Part shown: positions 1 to 8,546 of the stretch, piece after piece
How positions within the stretch are numbered: position 1 is the first letter of the stretch
How the letters are laid out: the number at the start of each line of letters is the position of its first letter
Assembly (NCBI RefSeq): GCF_034006445.1
Contig: NZ_JAVESS010000003.1
Location: 1-64,000, forward strand
DNA: 64,000 nucleotides
Direction: 5' to 3'
Source: Desulfovibrio sp.
GTDB taxonomy: Bacteria > Desulfobacterota > Desulfovibrionia > Desulfovibrionales > Desulfovibrionaceae
The notes under the pieces: generated by a model
What the model saw: the letters and a program-made list of their open reading frames with translations, nothing else
Told to the model about the DNA's origin: nothing
Databases searched by the model: none
Made by a program: the position numbers and the translations under genes

Positions 1-40
1 GGCAAGTGCATGGCGCACAGGATTTTCGCGTGGCTATGAC

Positions 41-182
41 CGTTCTCTTCCATCCGGACTGTTACCGTCGGCTTCGGATTCTCACCGAATCTGCTGACCC
101 CAACCATGGGCGCTCGCGGGCTGACGGGAGCTGTACGCTGCCGCATCACCGCCGGTGGGGACTTGCACCCCGCCCTGAGAAA
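41..182 (-). promoter_or_regulatory. FMN riboswitch (RFN element)
   Basis: Read on the minus strand, the segment carries the RFN landmarks in order: AGGGCGGGGTGCAAGTCCC, then CCACCGGCGGT, AGCCCGCGAGCG, GGTCAGCAGATTCGGTGAGA, CCGAAGCCGACGGT and AGTCCGGATGGAAGAGA. These build the FMN-binding six-helix junction. It begins a few bases after a predicted promoter and reads towards position 1, so it controls a riboflavin synthesis or transport gene beyond the left edge. The gene itself cannot be named. Confidence 0.95.
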
Positions 183-189
183 CAGTGGC

Positions 190-218
190 AACATACGCCC
201 TTGCCGCAATCAAGGCAA
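190..218 (-). promoter_or_regulatory. Promoter of the FMN-riboswitch transcript
   Basis: On the minus strand, -35 TTGCCT (213-218) and -10 TATGTT (190-195) are 17 bp apart. The expected start, about 7 nt further, lies directly before the riboswitch. Spacing is ideal and the hexamers are moderate. This is inference from motif and position. Confidence 0.55.
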
Positions 219-362
219 GAGGCATGGGCTGTAAATGGGCCAAACGCGAGTTTTCTTGGCTGGTTGCACAAAAGAAGTGTACATATGAGGAGAAAAAATG
301 CCGAGATTTGAAGCAGTTTTGCATTGAGAACATCTCATTCTCAATACGAAAAGCTTCAGGCA

Positions 363-510
363 AGCACTGATTGAGAGCCTCCTGGAAACGCGCGGTTATT
401 TCGTTTGGCAAGGCGCGATCTTTTTTCAAGCAGGAGTGGACTCTTCCGTCCTCGACTGTTTCAAAAAAAGTGAAGCAAGTCCGCCAAACGGAATAAATCA
501 GCGTTTCCCT
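363..510 (-). repeat. Family A palindromic repeat, copy A1
   Basis: About 150-bp imperfect palindrome shared with 15436, 17099, 29686, 39917, 48271 and 52116. The arms begin GGAAACGC, continue through CGTTTGGC and a T7 tract, and meet near a GGAAGA centre. Here it abuts repeat B1 with no gap and lies downstream of the AMMECR1 gene. Bases 318-345 before it hold a small hairpin (TTGAGAA/TTCTCAA). Nothing else is recognisable between the riboswitch promoter and this copy. Confidence 0.85.
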
Positions 511-568
511 GGGGGGTGGGGGCATGGGGGATGAGCCCTTTTACAAAAGGGTCCCTCCCCCACAAGAC
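511..568. repeat. Family B GC-rich hairpin repeat, copy B1
   Basis: A G-rich arm, a core CCCTTTTACAAAAGGG and a C-rich arm ending CCTCCCCCAC form a long hairpin. It sits downstream of the AMMECR1 stop codon, where it could end that transcript. Confidence 0.8.
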
Positions 569-601
569 CTCACAAAATACACACAGCCTAATACACGCAA
601 C

Positions 602-1180
602 CTACGCCGGAAAAACCAGCGCCTCAAACCAGAAGAGACGTGCGCCGGGCTGCTTCCAGCTGTCTTTGGGCAACCCGGCCTTGCTGCAGAGGTGCTCAAG
701 ATAGGCCAGCCTGTCCCAGCCCTGTTCAACGGGAACCTGCGGCAGGAAAACGCCGCTCTGGTTCTGGTATTGAAGCACCAGTCCGTGACGGCCGACTTCC
801 ACAGCCTCCGGGCTTGGGCAGAGCGTCAGTTCGTCCAGCACGGAAATGTCCAGTTCCACATTACTGCGCCATTCGGCAAGGGTCAGGGGCGGAAAACGCG
901 GGTCGCTGAACGCCGCTGAAGCGGCCATGCGCCAGACATTCACATACAGCGGTTCCTGGCCCACAATACTGCCGATACACCCGCGCAGCGCGTTGTTTAT
1001 GGAAATGGTAACAAACGCGCCAAGATGACGCCTGAGGGGGCCTTGCTGCCTGTCCAGCGTTTCCGAAGGGCTTGGGATGGCGTCCACCGCCCTGCCCACA
1101 AGCCCGGCTTCTATGGACATCCGGGCCTGACGGCTCAAAAAATTCTTTTCCGCATCAGTGAGGGTAAAGGAAATTCCCAT
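602..1180 (-). CDS. AMMECR1-domain protein (AmmeMemoRadiSam system protein A)
   Basis: A 192-residue AMMECR1-family protein. The family core is visible at roughly residues 50-110: LGAFVTI, then RGCIGS and the PRFPPL segment followed by the ELDISVL strand. In many bacteria this family is encoded with a Memo-like protein and a radical-SAM protein, but neither partner lies within this window. The biochemical role is unsettled; RNA-linked or redox chemistry has been suggested. The ATG at 1180 is chosen because AGGA lies just upstream and homology begins at once. An upstream ATG at 1210 would add ten unconvincing residues. Repeats A1 and B1 follow the stop codon. Family assignment is secure, function is not. 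Confidence 0.9.
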   Translation of the reverse strand: MGISFTLTDAEKNFLSRQARMSIEAGLVGRAVDAIPSPSETLDRQQGPLRRHLGAFVTISINNALRGCIGSIVGQEPLYVNVWRMAASAAFSDPRFPPLTLAEWRSNVELDISVLDELTLCPSPEAVEVGRHGLVLQYQNQSGVFLPQVPVEQGWDRLAYLEHLCSKAGLPKDSWKQPGARLFWFEALVFPA

Positions 1181-1623
1181 AGCGTTCCTGCCTGATGTTT
1201 TGCTACGCACGTCGCCAGACCCACGGGGAGGTTCCGGCTGCCCTGTTTACGCACTGCTGCCCTTTTCGCTCTGCCATCTGCGCTGGACTGTCAGGCCCGA
1301 CAGGCGTCGTCGCCATTGCTTGCCCACTGCGCCGTTTGCCGTCGCACAGCCTGTTCGCAGGCAGTGCAGGTGCGGCGCAAGGAACACGCCCTGCCGTACC
1401 ATGCAAGAAATGCCGCAACATAGGTTACGGCATTTCTTGCATGAGGCTTTCACGCAAAGGCTGACGAGCCCTGCGAAGGCCATGAACGGGGCAATTCTGG
1501 CGCTTGAGGATTTTTAGTCGTGCGCGGAAAGCACAAAACCTGCCTGGCCGACGCGGAAGAACCGCCTCGAACCCTGAACGGAAAGTCCGGCATAAGGCCG
1601 CACCCGGCTAAAAAAATCAACCG
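1181..1623. other. Intergenic region with a perfect 15-bp hairpin
   Basis: This 440-base gap lies between dsrD and the AMMECR1 gene, both on the minus strand. It holds a perfect inverted repeat, ATGCAAGAAATGCCG at 1401-1415 against 1428-1442 with a 12-nt loop. There is no U-run, so it is a weak candidate for terminating the dsr transcript and may instead be an RNA end-protecting or regulatory hairpin. Short open frames here show no recognisable protein. Confidence 0.6.
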
Positions 1624-1860
1624 CTAGTCTTCGCCTTCAGCGTGGGACTGCTTGCCCGCACCCTTGAGGCCGTACATGGTGGTGGAACCTGAAGACCAGA
1701 ACTCCAGCACTTCTTCATTGACCAGCTTGGTGAGGATTTTCTTCACGTCGCGGGGGCCTTTGTCAGGGAACAGATCAGTGAAGTCCTTGAAGTAGAACTT
1801 CGACTTGGAGGCGGATTTGCTGTTCAAAAAATCAACAACAATGTCTTTGTCGTCAGCCAT
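1624..1860 (-). CDS. dsrD: Dissimilatory sulfite reductase-associated protein DsrD
   Basis: A 78-residue cytoplasmic protein of the DsrD family, small winged-helix proteins encoded beside dsrAB in sulfate reducers. DsrD has no cofactor and is thought to act as an allosteric activator of sulfite reduction by DsrAB. The sequence runs from MADDKDIVVDFLN through the conserved YFKDFTDLFPDKGPRDVKK. AGGAG lies 7 nt before the ATG at 1860, so a longer upstream frame overlapping dsrB is rejected. It is the third gene of dsrA-dsrB-dsrD, 56 bases after dsrB, and most likely co-transcribed. Confidence 0.96.
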   Translation of the reverse strand: MADDKDIVVDFLNSKSASKSKFYFKDFTDLFPDKGPRDVKKILTKLVNEEVLEFWSSGSTTMYGLKGAGKQSHAEGED

Positions 1861-1916
1861 GGTGGTTCTCCTGTCCCGGCGGCGCTGCTGCGCCGCCGGG
1901 GTTAAGCAAAATAATC

Positions 1917-3062
1917 CTAGAACTTGAACTGCGTGCTCTGGCGCCACGTGTAGTAGGCGGGATCACGGAAGTCGTCGATAAGGTGGTGGGTGAACTCAAG
2001 GCCGGTCATCTTGAAGAAGCTTTCCCAGCCGATGCGTTCAGCCCAGTCGCCCAGGCGTTCGTACTTGTTGGCGTTGGCCGCGTACACTTCAACGATGTGC
2101 TTCACGGTTTTGGTCAGCGAAGGCCAACGGGGCGGTTCGTTGGGGATGTAACCCACAACGACCTTGGAGAACTTGGGCATGCTGATGCGGTTGGAAACCT
2201 TGCCGCCAACCATGATGGCAACGCCGTCGCCTTCGCCGTCCGAGATGGGCAGCGCGGGGCACATGGTGTAGCAGTTACCGCAGTACATGCAGCGGTCTTC
2301 CTTGATGGCGATGGAGTTCACCTTCTTGCCGTCAAGCTCCACCTTGGTGGGACGCACGGCGGCAGTGGGGCAAGCGGACACGGCCAGGGGAATTTCGCAC
2401 AGCTGGTCAGCCCATTCGTGGTCGATCATGGGGGGCTTGCGGTGGATGCCCACAAGGCCGATGTCGGAGCAGTGCACGGCGCCGCACATGTTGATGCAGC
2501 AAGCCAGGGCGATGCGCACAGGAGCGGGCATACGCATGGTCTTGAAGTCTTCAAACACGGCGTCCATCACGGCCTTGACCGGGCCGGAGGCGTCGGTGGC
2601 AGGCGTGTGGCAGTGCACCCAGCCCTGGGTGTGCACCATGTTGCTGATGCCAGCGCCGGTGCCGCCCACGGGGAACTTGAACGAACCGCCGTCAAACTTG
2701 CGGCTGTTCAGGTCGTCGCGCAGGGCCTTCATGCCCTCTTCGCTGTCCACCATGAACTCGATGTTGTTACGGGTGGTCCAGCGCAGGCTGCCGTTGCAGT
2801 ACTTGTCGGCGATGTCGCACAGTTCGCGGATGTGCGTGATGGACATGGTGCGGGTGCCGCCTACGCGGACGGTGTAGCACTTGTCGCCGCTTTCAGCCAC
2901 GTGCACGAGCACGCCGGGCTCAAGGATTTCATGATACAACCACTTGCCGAAGTTATTTTTGATAATCGGCGGGAAGTATTCGTCATACTTGTGGGGGCCG
3001 ATGTCGGTGATACGGCCTTCCATCGGTTTTGCGGGATTGTACCCGGAAGAAATAAAAGCCAT
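1917..3062 (-). CDS. dsrB: Dissimilatory sulfite reductase beta subunit
   Basis: Beta subunit (381 residues) of the DsrAB siroheme enzyme that reduces sulfite in the last stage of sulfate respiration, in the cytoplasm, passing sulfur to DsrC. Cys151 and the group Cys188, Cys189 and Cys193 match the [4Fe-4S]/siroheme ligands known in D. vulgaris DsrB. A ferredoxin insert carries [12 protein letters not shown] at residues 258-269 for a second cluster. GGGGGAG sits before the ATG. It starts 18 bases after dsrA, which suggests translational coupling. Length and motifs are normal for the family. Confidence 0.98.
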   Translation of the reverse strand: MAFISSGYNPAKPMEGRITDIGPHKYDEYFPPIIKNNFGKWLYHEILEPGVLVHVAESGDKCYTVRVGGTRTMSITHIRELCDIADKYCNGSLRWTTRNNIEFMVDSEEGMKALRDDLNSRKFDGGSFKFPVGGTGAGISNMVHTQGWVHCHTPATDASGPVKAVMDAVFEDFKTMRMPAPVRIALACCINMCGAVHCSDIGLVGIHRKPPMIDHEWADQLCEIPLAVSACPTAAVRPTKVELDGKKVNSIAIKEDRCMYCGNCYTMCPALPISDGEGDGVAIMVGGKVSNRISMPKFSKVVVGYIPNEPPRWPSLTKTVKHIVEVYAANANKYERLGDWAERIGWESFFKMTGLEFTHHLIDDFRDPAYYTWRQSTQFKF

Positions 3063-3080
3063 GTTCTTCTCCCCCTTTGA

Positions 3081-4394
3081 CTAGCGTTGATGGCGTTTGC
3101 GGTAAGCGGCAAGGTCACGGTTCCAGCCGCCGGGCACTTCTTCTTCCTTGAAGAAGATGTACGGGTTGGAACGGGGTTCCTTGACATGGTAGGCGGCAGC
3201 AGGAGTGTCGGTGACTTCCAGCAGTTTCTGGAAGGACAGACGCTTCATGGTTTCGCCCACGCGTTCGCGGTTCTTGCCTTCTTCCATCCACCAGTCCCAA
3301 ATCTTTTCGATGACTTCTTTGACGTCATCGTAAGGGGCTTCACAGGAGATGAAGGGCACGAGCAGCGAACCCATCTGAGCACCGTCAACCACGGGGGCCT
3401 TGGCGCCCACGAGGATGCTTGCGCCGCGTTCGTCGCCGATGTGCAGGGCGCGGGGCATGGTGTTGATGCAGTGCATGCAGCGCACGCAGTCAGCAGTCTT
3501 GATGGAGAGCTTGGAGCCGTCCCACTTCATGCACTGGGAGGGGCAGCGATCCACCACTTCTTTCTGCAGGTCGAACTTGCCCCAGTCGCGGCCGGAGTGC
3601 GCGCCGGCGTTGGGAGCGAATTCACCGGCCACATAGGCCTTCACGGCTTCCTGGTCGATCTTGATGTCGTCCTTCCAGGTGCCTACCACGGCGAAGTCGG
3701 AGCGCGCCATGGCGCACACGCAGCCGTTGGGGCAGCCGTCGAACTTGAACTTGAACTTGTAGGGGAAGGCGGGACGGTGCAGTTCGTCCTGGTAGTCCAT
3801 GGTGAGCTGGTAGCACATGTCCTGCGTGTTGTAGCAGGCATATTCGCAGCGGGACTGGCCAAGACAGGCTTCAGGCGTACGCAGGTTGGAGCCGGAGCCG
3901 CCAAGGTCCACGTTCATGTTGTGGGTCAGTTCGAAGAAGATTTCTTCAAGCTGAGCGGTCTGGGTGCCAAGAAGCACGATGTCGCCGGTGGAGCCGTGCA
4001 TGTTGGTCAGGCCGGAGCCGCGCATGTCCCAAATGTCGCACAGATCGCGCAGGAATTTGGTGTTGTAGAATTTGCCCGCAGGCTGGGCCACACGCATGGT
4101 GTGGAAGTGAGCAACGCCGGGGAACATTTCGGGCTGGTCGCAGTAACGGCCGATAACGCCGCCGCCGTAACCGAACACGCCAACGATACCGCCGTGCTTC
4201 CAGTGGGTTTCCTTTTCATTATAGGAAAGTTCAAGCACACCCAGCAGGTCTTCAGGGCAGTCCACAGGGATCTGATAGTCGATACCCCGAGGATTTTTGG
4301 CCCTAACAGCCGCTTCCTGCTTGATGTCGGACACAAAGCTCGGCCAGGGGCCGCTTTCCAGCTGGTCCAACAGGGGGGTTGCATGTTTCGCCAT
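3081..4394 (-). CDS. dsrA: Dissimilatory sulfite reductase alpha subunit
   Basis: Alpha subunit (437 residues) of dissimilatory sulfite reductase. Cys177, Cys183, Cys221 and Cys225 (CX5C and CX3C) are the [4Fe-4S]/siroheme ligands; the ferredoxin domain has Cys284, Cys303, Cys306 and Cys309. In D. vulgaris the DsrA cofactor is largely metal-free sirohydrochlorin and catalysis occurs at the DsrB-bound siroheme. Two ATGs lie close together at 4400 and 4394. GGAGG ends one base before the first but 7 nt before the second, and the second gives the family-typical MAKHATPLL, so 4394 is used. The open frame extends to 4610 without sense. First gene of dsrABD, behind a long leader. Confidence 0.98.
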   Translation of the reverse strand: MAKHATPLLDQLESGPWPSFVSDIKQEAAVRAKNPRGIDYQIPVDCPEDLLGVLELSYNEKETHWKHGGIVGVFGYGGGVIGRYCDQPEMFPGVAHFHTMRVAQPAGKFYNTKFLRDLCDIWDMRGSGLTNMHGSTGDIVLLGTQTAQLEEIFFELTHNMNVDLGGSGSNLRTPEACLGQSRCEYACYNTQDMCYQLTMDYQDELHRPAFPYKFKFKFDGCPNGCVCAMARSDFAVVGTWKDDIKIDQEAVKAYVAGEFAPNAGAHSGRDWGKFDLQKEVVDRCPSQCMKWDGSKLSIKTADCVRCMHCINTMPRALHIGDERGASILVGAKAPVVDGAQMGSLLVPFISCEAPYDDVKEVIEKIWDWWMEEGKNRERVGETMKRLSFQKLLEVTDTPAAAYHVKEPRSNPYIFFKEEEVPGGWNRDLAAYRKRHQR

Positions 4395-4947
4395 TGCCAT
4401 ACCTCCACATGGTTTGTTTGTATCACGCAGCGCGTGATGTGCCGTCAAATGCGGCGATCCGTGCTTTGGCGCAAAGCGCCATCTGCATCGGACGTGCGGG
4501 CAAGAACCGCTTGGGTTCTTCAACGCCGACAGGTATTGCCCCCCGCCGGATCGCGCCCATCCCGTGAAAATCGGGACGTCCCAAGGGATCGCGTAAGACG
4601 GGCGAGCCAAAGCCTCGGCCCCTCAGGCCGCAACGCGGTCAGATCATTCCGTAACGCATTTTCGCGCTAATGACAACCTGGCCGGGAATATATTGCAAGG
4701 CAGACCCCAAGGCCCGCCAAGCAAGCCTTTGCGCCATAAAGCGCATTCAGGCAGCTGTGCTTGTCCCGTCTGTATAGAGGCTACTAATACGCATTTTTTT
4801 GTCAATTGTGCAACTTTTTTTCGAATTATGTACTTTTTTTCACATAAGCAACGCATCCACACTTGGCAAACAAAGCCGTTTGAGCGTAGACTGCCGCTGA
4901 ACAGAGACTGCGCCCTCGCTGGCATTACCTTTAAGGAACCTCACGTC
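4395..4947. other. dsrA leader and divergent promoter region
   Basis: A 550-base gap between dsrA (minus) and the gene at 4948 (plus). The part from 4770 to 4850 is T-rich against a GC-rich background and probably holds the promoters. For dsrA I see two weak candidates on the minus strand: TTGCAA (4693-4698) with TGTCAT (4670-4675) at 17-bp spacing, and a perfect TTGACA (4800-4805) without a well-spaced -10. The dsr mRNA would then carry a leader of roughly 270-400 nt. A small hairpin GGCGC-TTT-GCGCC lies in that leader. No known riboswitch is recognised. Confidence 0.45.
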
Positions 4948-5217
4948 ATGAAAGATGAACTCGGTTTGTATTATCATCCCCAGGCGGGCAACACGCTTTC
5001 CCGCGTCTATGTTCGCCGTGGAGAGCACGGCGAGGTGGAGTTTCGCCTCTGGCGGGCCGACATGCCCGACGTGTGGGAGCGTCACCCCTGGCTCAGCATG
5101 AGCGTGGTGCAGGACGCCTCGGAGCTTTATCGGCAGGAGCGCAATGCCGACGCCGACCCCCTCAAGCTTTATGACCTGGCCGTGGCCAGGGCTCTGCTCA
5201 AGGAAGACGAAGCGTGA
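4948..5217 (+). CDS. Uncharacterised small protein, first gene of the rlpA operon
   Basis: I do not recognise this 89-residue protein. It is rich in charged and aromatic residues (YHPQAGN, EFRLWRADMPDVWERHPW), has no signal peptide or membrane segment, and is probably a soluble cytoplasmic protein. AAGGA precedes the ATG by 10 nt. Its TGA overlaps the GTG of the next gene (GTGA), so the two are translationally coupled and probably work together. It lies divergent from dsrA, but nothing in it suggests a sulfite-reduction role. Confidence 0.8.
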   Translation: MKDELGLYYHPQAGNTLSRVYVRRGEHGEVEFRLWRADMPDVWERHPWLSMSVVQDASELYRQERNADADPLKLYDLAVARALLKEDEA

Positions 5218-6281
5218 AAGGACGTTGGTTGCTGGCAAACCGTGACTTTCTCATGCGCGACCTTGTGCGCGACTACTGCACGGTTTTTCAGGCTCTTTCG
5301 GCACAGCGCCAACGCTTTGAGCAGGCCGGGGCCGTCTCGTACTCGGCCCTGCGCGACCTTTTGGGCGAGGCCATGCGCAAGGGCGTTTTCTGGCGTCTCA
5401 AAGATACCTCCCATCTGCTCTTTCGCAATGCCCCGGCGCACAGCGACGTGGCCCCCGTCGATACGCCCGGCCCGATCTGCCCGTCCTGCGAAAGCAAAAC
5501 GCAGGACGCACCCAACGCAGGGCAGACACGCAGACTAAATCCCGAATCCGCCGAATCCGCGCAAATTGACGAATCCGCGCAGGTCGCGGAATCCGCGCAG
5601 GTAGCGGCGCTGCTCCGCTCTGCCAACACTCTGCTGCCCGGCGGCGCGGACGGTCAGCGCGCCCTTGAAGCCATCGTCGACTGGTGCATTGGCTATGCCT
5701 TTCACGAATGCGTCAAACTCAAGGAAGACGCCTTTCAGAACCAGCACTATGCCAACCGTCTTGCGCAGGTCGCCCGGCATGACGGCGTCACGACGGACAT
5801 GTACAATCCGTTGCGCGGGCTCGTCGGCCAAACGGCAGAAAGCTCCTCGCGCGAACTGTCGCGCATAAGCCACGTGCTGTCCCACGGCCTGCGCATGCTG
5901 GCCCAGTATCTTGCGGTTGAAAAGCACAATACCCATCTTGCCCGCTGGCTTGCCAGCGAGGAACTGTCAGCCCGGCAGGTTTTCGGGTCCAACTTTGTGC
6001 CCATGCTGGACGCGCTGTACGGCCCCGAACACGAGCGCCTCTATTTGCTTGCCGCACGGGACTTTCTTGAAGCCGGCCGCCGCGAACCGGCCATAGCCCT
6101 GCTGCAGGACGCCGATGAACGCGGCCTGCTGCGCGGCGAAGGACGCAGCCTGCTCAGCCGCCTGCTTGCTGAAGACACCAGGGATGCAGCCACAGCGTCC
6201 GACATCTGCGCGGCCTGCGGCAGGCAGAAGAGTTTTCCCTGTCTGCCCTATCTTCACCCGCTGGAGACCACCAAAGCATGA
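5214..6281 (+). CDS. Uncharacterised 355-residue protein with C-terminal CxxC
   Basis: Family not recognised. The GTG start overlaps the preceding stop, and the terminal TGA overlaps the rlpA ATG, so it is locked into a three-gene unit. The N-terminal 70 residues and the region from about 140 to 330 look helical and folded, joined by a low-complexity linker with three ESAQ repeats near residue 110. The C-terminus carries DICAACGRQKSFPCL, a possible metal-binding or redox cysteine cluster. There is no signal peptide. An envelope-linked role is only a guess from its coupling to rlpA. Confidence 0.8.
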   Translation: MKGRWLLANRDFLMRDLVRDYCTVFQALSAQRQRFEQAGAVSYSALRDLLGEAMRKGVFWRLKDTSHLLFRNAPAHSDVAPVDTPGPICPSCESKTQDAPNAGQTRRLNPESAESAQIDESAQVAESAQVAALLRSANTLLPGGADGQRALEAIVDWCIGYAFHECVKLKEDAFQNQHYANRLAQVARHDGVTTDMYNPLRGLVGQTAESSSRELSRISHVLSHGLRMLAQYLAVEKHNTHLARWLASEELSARQVFGSNFVPMLDALYGPEHERLYLLAARDFLEAGRREPAIALLQDADERGLLRGEGRSLLSRLLAEDTRDAATASDICAACGRQKSFPCLPYLHPLETTKA

Positions 6282-6988
6282 CTCCTGCCCTCCGCGCCTT
6301 GCGGAACTGCCTCATACTCGCGCTCTGCGTCCTGCTGCTGGCAGGGTGCGGCTCCAGGGGTTCCTGGCGCAAGGGCGGCATCACCGGCACCAAACCCTAT
6401 ACGGTTCGCGGCAAAACCTACTACCCTCTCAAATCCGCCCACGGATTTGTCGAAGAGGGCGAAGCCTCATGGTACGGGCCGGGCTTTCACGGCAAAACCA
6501 CTGCCAACGGCGAGCGCTACAACCAGTACGCCATGACGGCGGCACACAAGCTGCTGCCCCTGGGCACCAAGGTGCGCGTCACCCACATGAGCAACGGCCG
6601 CAGCATTATTGTGCGCATCAATGACCGTGGGCCTTTTGTGGGCGATCGCGTCATAGACCTTTCACGCGCCGCCGCCACCCAGCTCAGCATTATCGGCCCC
6701 GGCACGGGGCGTGTGCGCATTCAGAGCCTTGGCGGCGTCCCGCAGATGCGCAGCGACGGCGACATTGACGGAGCCTACTTCGTGCAGGTGGGCGCTTTTG
6801 CCAACAAGGACAACGCCGACAGGCTCACCAGCGATCTGGCCAGGTCAGGACACAAGAGCCGCGTACACTTTGGCAGCAACGGCATGTGGAACGTGCAGGT
6901 GGGGCCGTGGCCCGACTCCTTCGGCGCGCAGAAGCAGCTTGAAATTTTCTCCATTCTTTACCCCGGCGCGTTTGTAGTCGGCGATTAG
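6278..6988 (+). CDS. rlpA: RlpA-family septal lytic transglycosylase lipoprotein
   Basis: A 236-residue lipoprotein of the RlpA family, which cleaves peptidoglycan strands lacking stem peptides at the division septum. Residues 1-23 form a type II signal peptide with lipobox LAGC (lipidated Cys24). The double-psi beta-barrel spans about 60-150 with ASWYGPGFHGK. Glu79 and Asp116 fall at the same 37-residue spacing as the catalytic Glu120 and Asp157 of the Pseudomonas aeruginosa enzyme. A SPOR domain (about 165-236, YFVQVGAF) targets denuded glycan. The ATG overlaps the upstream stop codon. A strong terminator follows at 7186. Confidence 0.95.
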   Translation: MTPALRALRNCLILALCVLLLAGCGSRGSWRKGGITGTKPYTVRGKTYYPLKSAHGFVEEGEASWYGPGFHGKTTANGERYNQYAMTAAHKLLPLGTKVRVTHMSNGRSIIVRINDRGPFVGDRVIDLSRAAATQLSIIGPGTGRVRIQSLGGVPQMRSDGDIDGAYFVQVGAFANKDNADRLTSDLARSGHKSRVHFGSNGMWNVQVGPWPDSFGAQKQLEIFSILYPGAFVVGD

Positions 6989-6999
6989 GGCATTGTAAC

Positions 7000-7140
7000 T
7001 TTAAAAAAGTGTAACTGCTCTAACGCTGTACGAAAGTACAGCGCGCAACAACGTGGCGTGGATTCAGCCGCAAATCGCATTTTTCGGCTGAATGAAAACT
7101 TTGAAATGTGAAGCATTTCAAAGTTAATCTGCTCCAGGGC
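7000..7140. repeat. Family D palindromic intergenic repeat, copy D1
   Basis: Shares its core, CAACGTGGCGTGGATTCAGC in one orientation, with 35395-35487 and, diverged, with 19197-19264. It contains nested small hairpins such as GCTGTAC/GTACAGC and TTTGAAATG/CATTTCAAA. It lies just after rlpA. No coding potential. Confidence 0.6.
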
Positions 7141-7185
7141 ACTGTGCCCGCCTTGCTGACAACGCCCGGCCTTGCCGCCAGACAT

Positions 7186-7224
7186 AAAGCACCCCCGCAG
7201 GCTGACAGTCTGCGGGGGTGCTTT
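7186..7224. terminator. Bidirectional intrinsic terminator between rlpA and prfA
   Basis: Perfect stem AAAGCACCCCCGCAG at 7186-7200 against 7210-7224 with a 9-nt loop, ending in a T-run on either strand. It lies between convergent transcripts and can serve both. Confidence 0.85.
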
Positions 7225-7305
7225 ATGCTTGTGCGGAACTCTCCGCAGAAAATTTTAGCGTGCCTTAACTCTGAAAAAAACCACTGCGCTCATACCCAAC
7301 AAGAG

Positions 7306-7370
7306 TTTTGGGGGGTGGGGGCGTGGGGGAGGAGACCCTTTTGCAAAAGGGTCCCTCCCCCACAAAGCTT
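7306..7370. repeat. Family B GC-rich hairpin repeat, copy B2
   Basis: G-rich arm, CCCTTTTGCAAAAGGG core, then TCCCTCCCCCAC. It lies between the convergent rlpA and prfA genes, on the prfA side of the terminator at 7186. Confidence 0.85.
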
Positions 7371-7400
7371 TTCACAACATATTTCTGCCTAATCAGCAGC

Positions 7401-8471
7401 CTAATCAGTAGCCTGGGCCCTGAGCGCCTCGGCCTGGGCGGCGGTGCCCAGAGCTTCCACCAGGGACTGGATTTCGCCTTCCATAATCCTTTCCAGAGAG
7501 TACATGGTCAGGTTGATGCGGTGGTCGGTGCAGCGGCCCTGCGGGAAGTTGTAGGTACGGATGCGTTCCGACCGGTCGCCGGAGCCGACCTGCGCCTTGC
7601 GGTCTGCGGACAGTTCCGAACTCTGGCGCTCGCGCTCGGCAGCCAGAATTCGCGAGGCAAGAACCTTCATGGCGCGGGCCTTGTTCTTGTGCTGCGAGCG
7701 CTCGTCCTGGCAGGTGACCACGGTATTGGTGGGAATGTGCGTAATGCGCACGGCCGATTCCGTCTTGTTGACGTGCTGGCCGCCAGCGCCAGAGGCGCGG
7801 TAAATGTCGATGCGCAGATCATCGGGGCGGATTTCAACGTCCACTTCCTCGGCTTCGGGCATGACGGCCACGGTGGCGGCGGAAGTGTGGATGCGCCCCT
7901 GCGCTTCGGTGGCGGGCACGCGCTGGACGCGGTGGGTTCCCGCTTCATACTTGAGATGGCTGTAAACGCGGTCGCCAGCGATAAGGCAGATGATTTCCTT
8001 GTAGCCCCCGGATTCGGAGGGGGACTCGCTCATGAGTTCCACCTTCCAGCCCTTGAGTTCGGCGTAACGCGTATACATGCGGAAGAGGTCGGCGGCAAAA
8101 AGGGCCGCTTCTTCGCCGCCCGTACCGGCGCGGATTTCAAGGATGGTATTTTTTTCATCAAGGGGGTCGGAGGGCAACAGCATGACCTTGAGTTCGTGCT
8201 CCAGTTCCGGCAGTTTCTGCTCTGCCTTCTGCACTTCTTCCTGGGCCATGGCGCGCATTTCCGGGTCAGCGTCATGCAGCAGCTGCTTGCCTTCGGCCAG
8301 TTCTTCACTCACGGCACGATAACGGCGAAAAAGGCCCACCACGTCGCGCAGGTCGGCGTGGGCCTTGGTCAGCTTGCGGTAATGATCCTGGTCGTTAAAA
8401 ACATCGGGCTGGGCGAGGGCTTCCTCAAGCTCCAGATATTTTTTTTCCAGACCTTCTAATTTGGCGAACAT
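7401..8471 (-). CDS. prfA: Peptide chain release factor 1
   Basis: RF1 (356 residues) recognises UAA and UAG in the ribosomal A site and triggers peptide release. The anticodon-like PAT tripeptide (PxT, residues 186-188, in [14 protein letters not shown]) marks it as RF1 rather than RF2. The catalytic GGQ is at 230-232 within [10 protein letters not shown], followed by [27 protein letters not shown] precedes the ATG. It is the last gene of rpmE-DUF1385-prfA, an arrangement common in bacteria, and lies 75 bases after the DUF1385 gene. Confidence 0.98.
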   Translation of the reverse strand: MFAKLEGLEKKYLELEEALAQPDVFNDQDHYRKLTKAHADLRDVVGLFRRYRAVSEELAEGKQLLHDADPEMRAMAQEEVQKAEQKLPELEHELKVMLLPSDPLDEKNTILEIRAGTGGEEAALFAADLFRMYTRYAELKGWKVELMSESPSESGGYKEIICLIAGDRVYSHLKYEAGTHRVQRVPATEAQGRIHTSAATVAVMPEAEEVDVEIRPDDLRIDIYRASGAGGQHVNKTESAVRITHIPTNTVVTCQDERSQHKNKARAMKVLASRILAAERERQSSELSADRKAQVGSGDRSERIRTYNFPQGRCTDHRINLTMYSLERIMEGEIQSLVEALGTAAQAEALRAQATD

Positions 8472-8546
8472 AGGGTCTCCGGCTGGCAGTGGACAAAAAC
8501 GGAAAAGCGGTCGGCGGGCATAACCGCCGTTCAGGAACCAGGGGCG

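Noticed and set aside
3087..4670. 527-residue frame antisense to dsrA, and a 365-residue frame antisense to dsrB (1983-3080)
   Set aside because: Shadows of high-GC genes; dsrA and dsrB are certain.
4693..4947. N-terminal extension of the gene at 4948 (85 extra codons)
   Set aside because: It would cross the AT-rich promoter region; AAGGA precedes the ATG at 4948.
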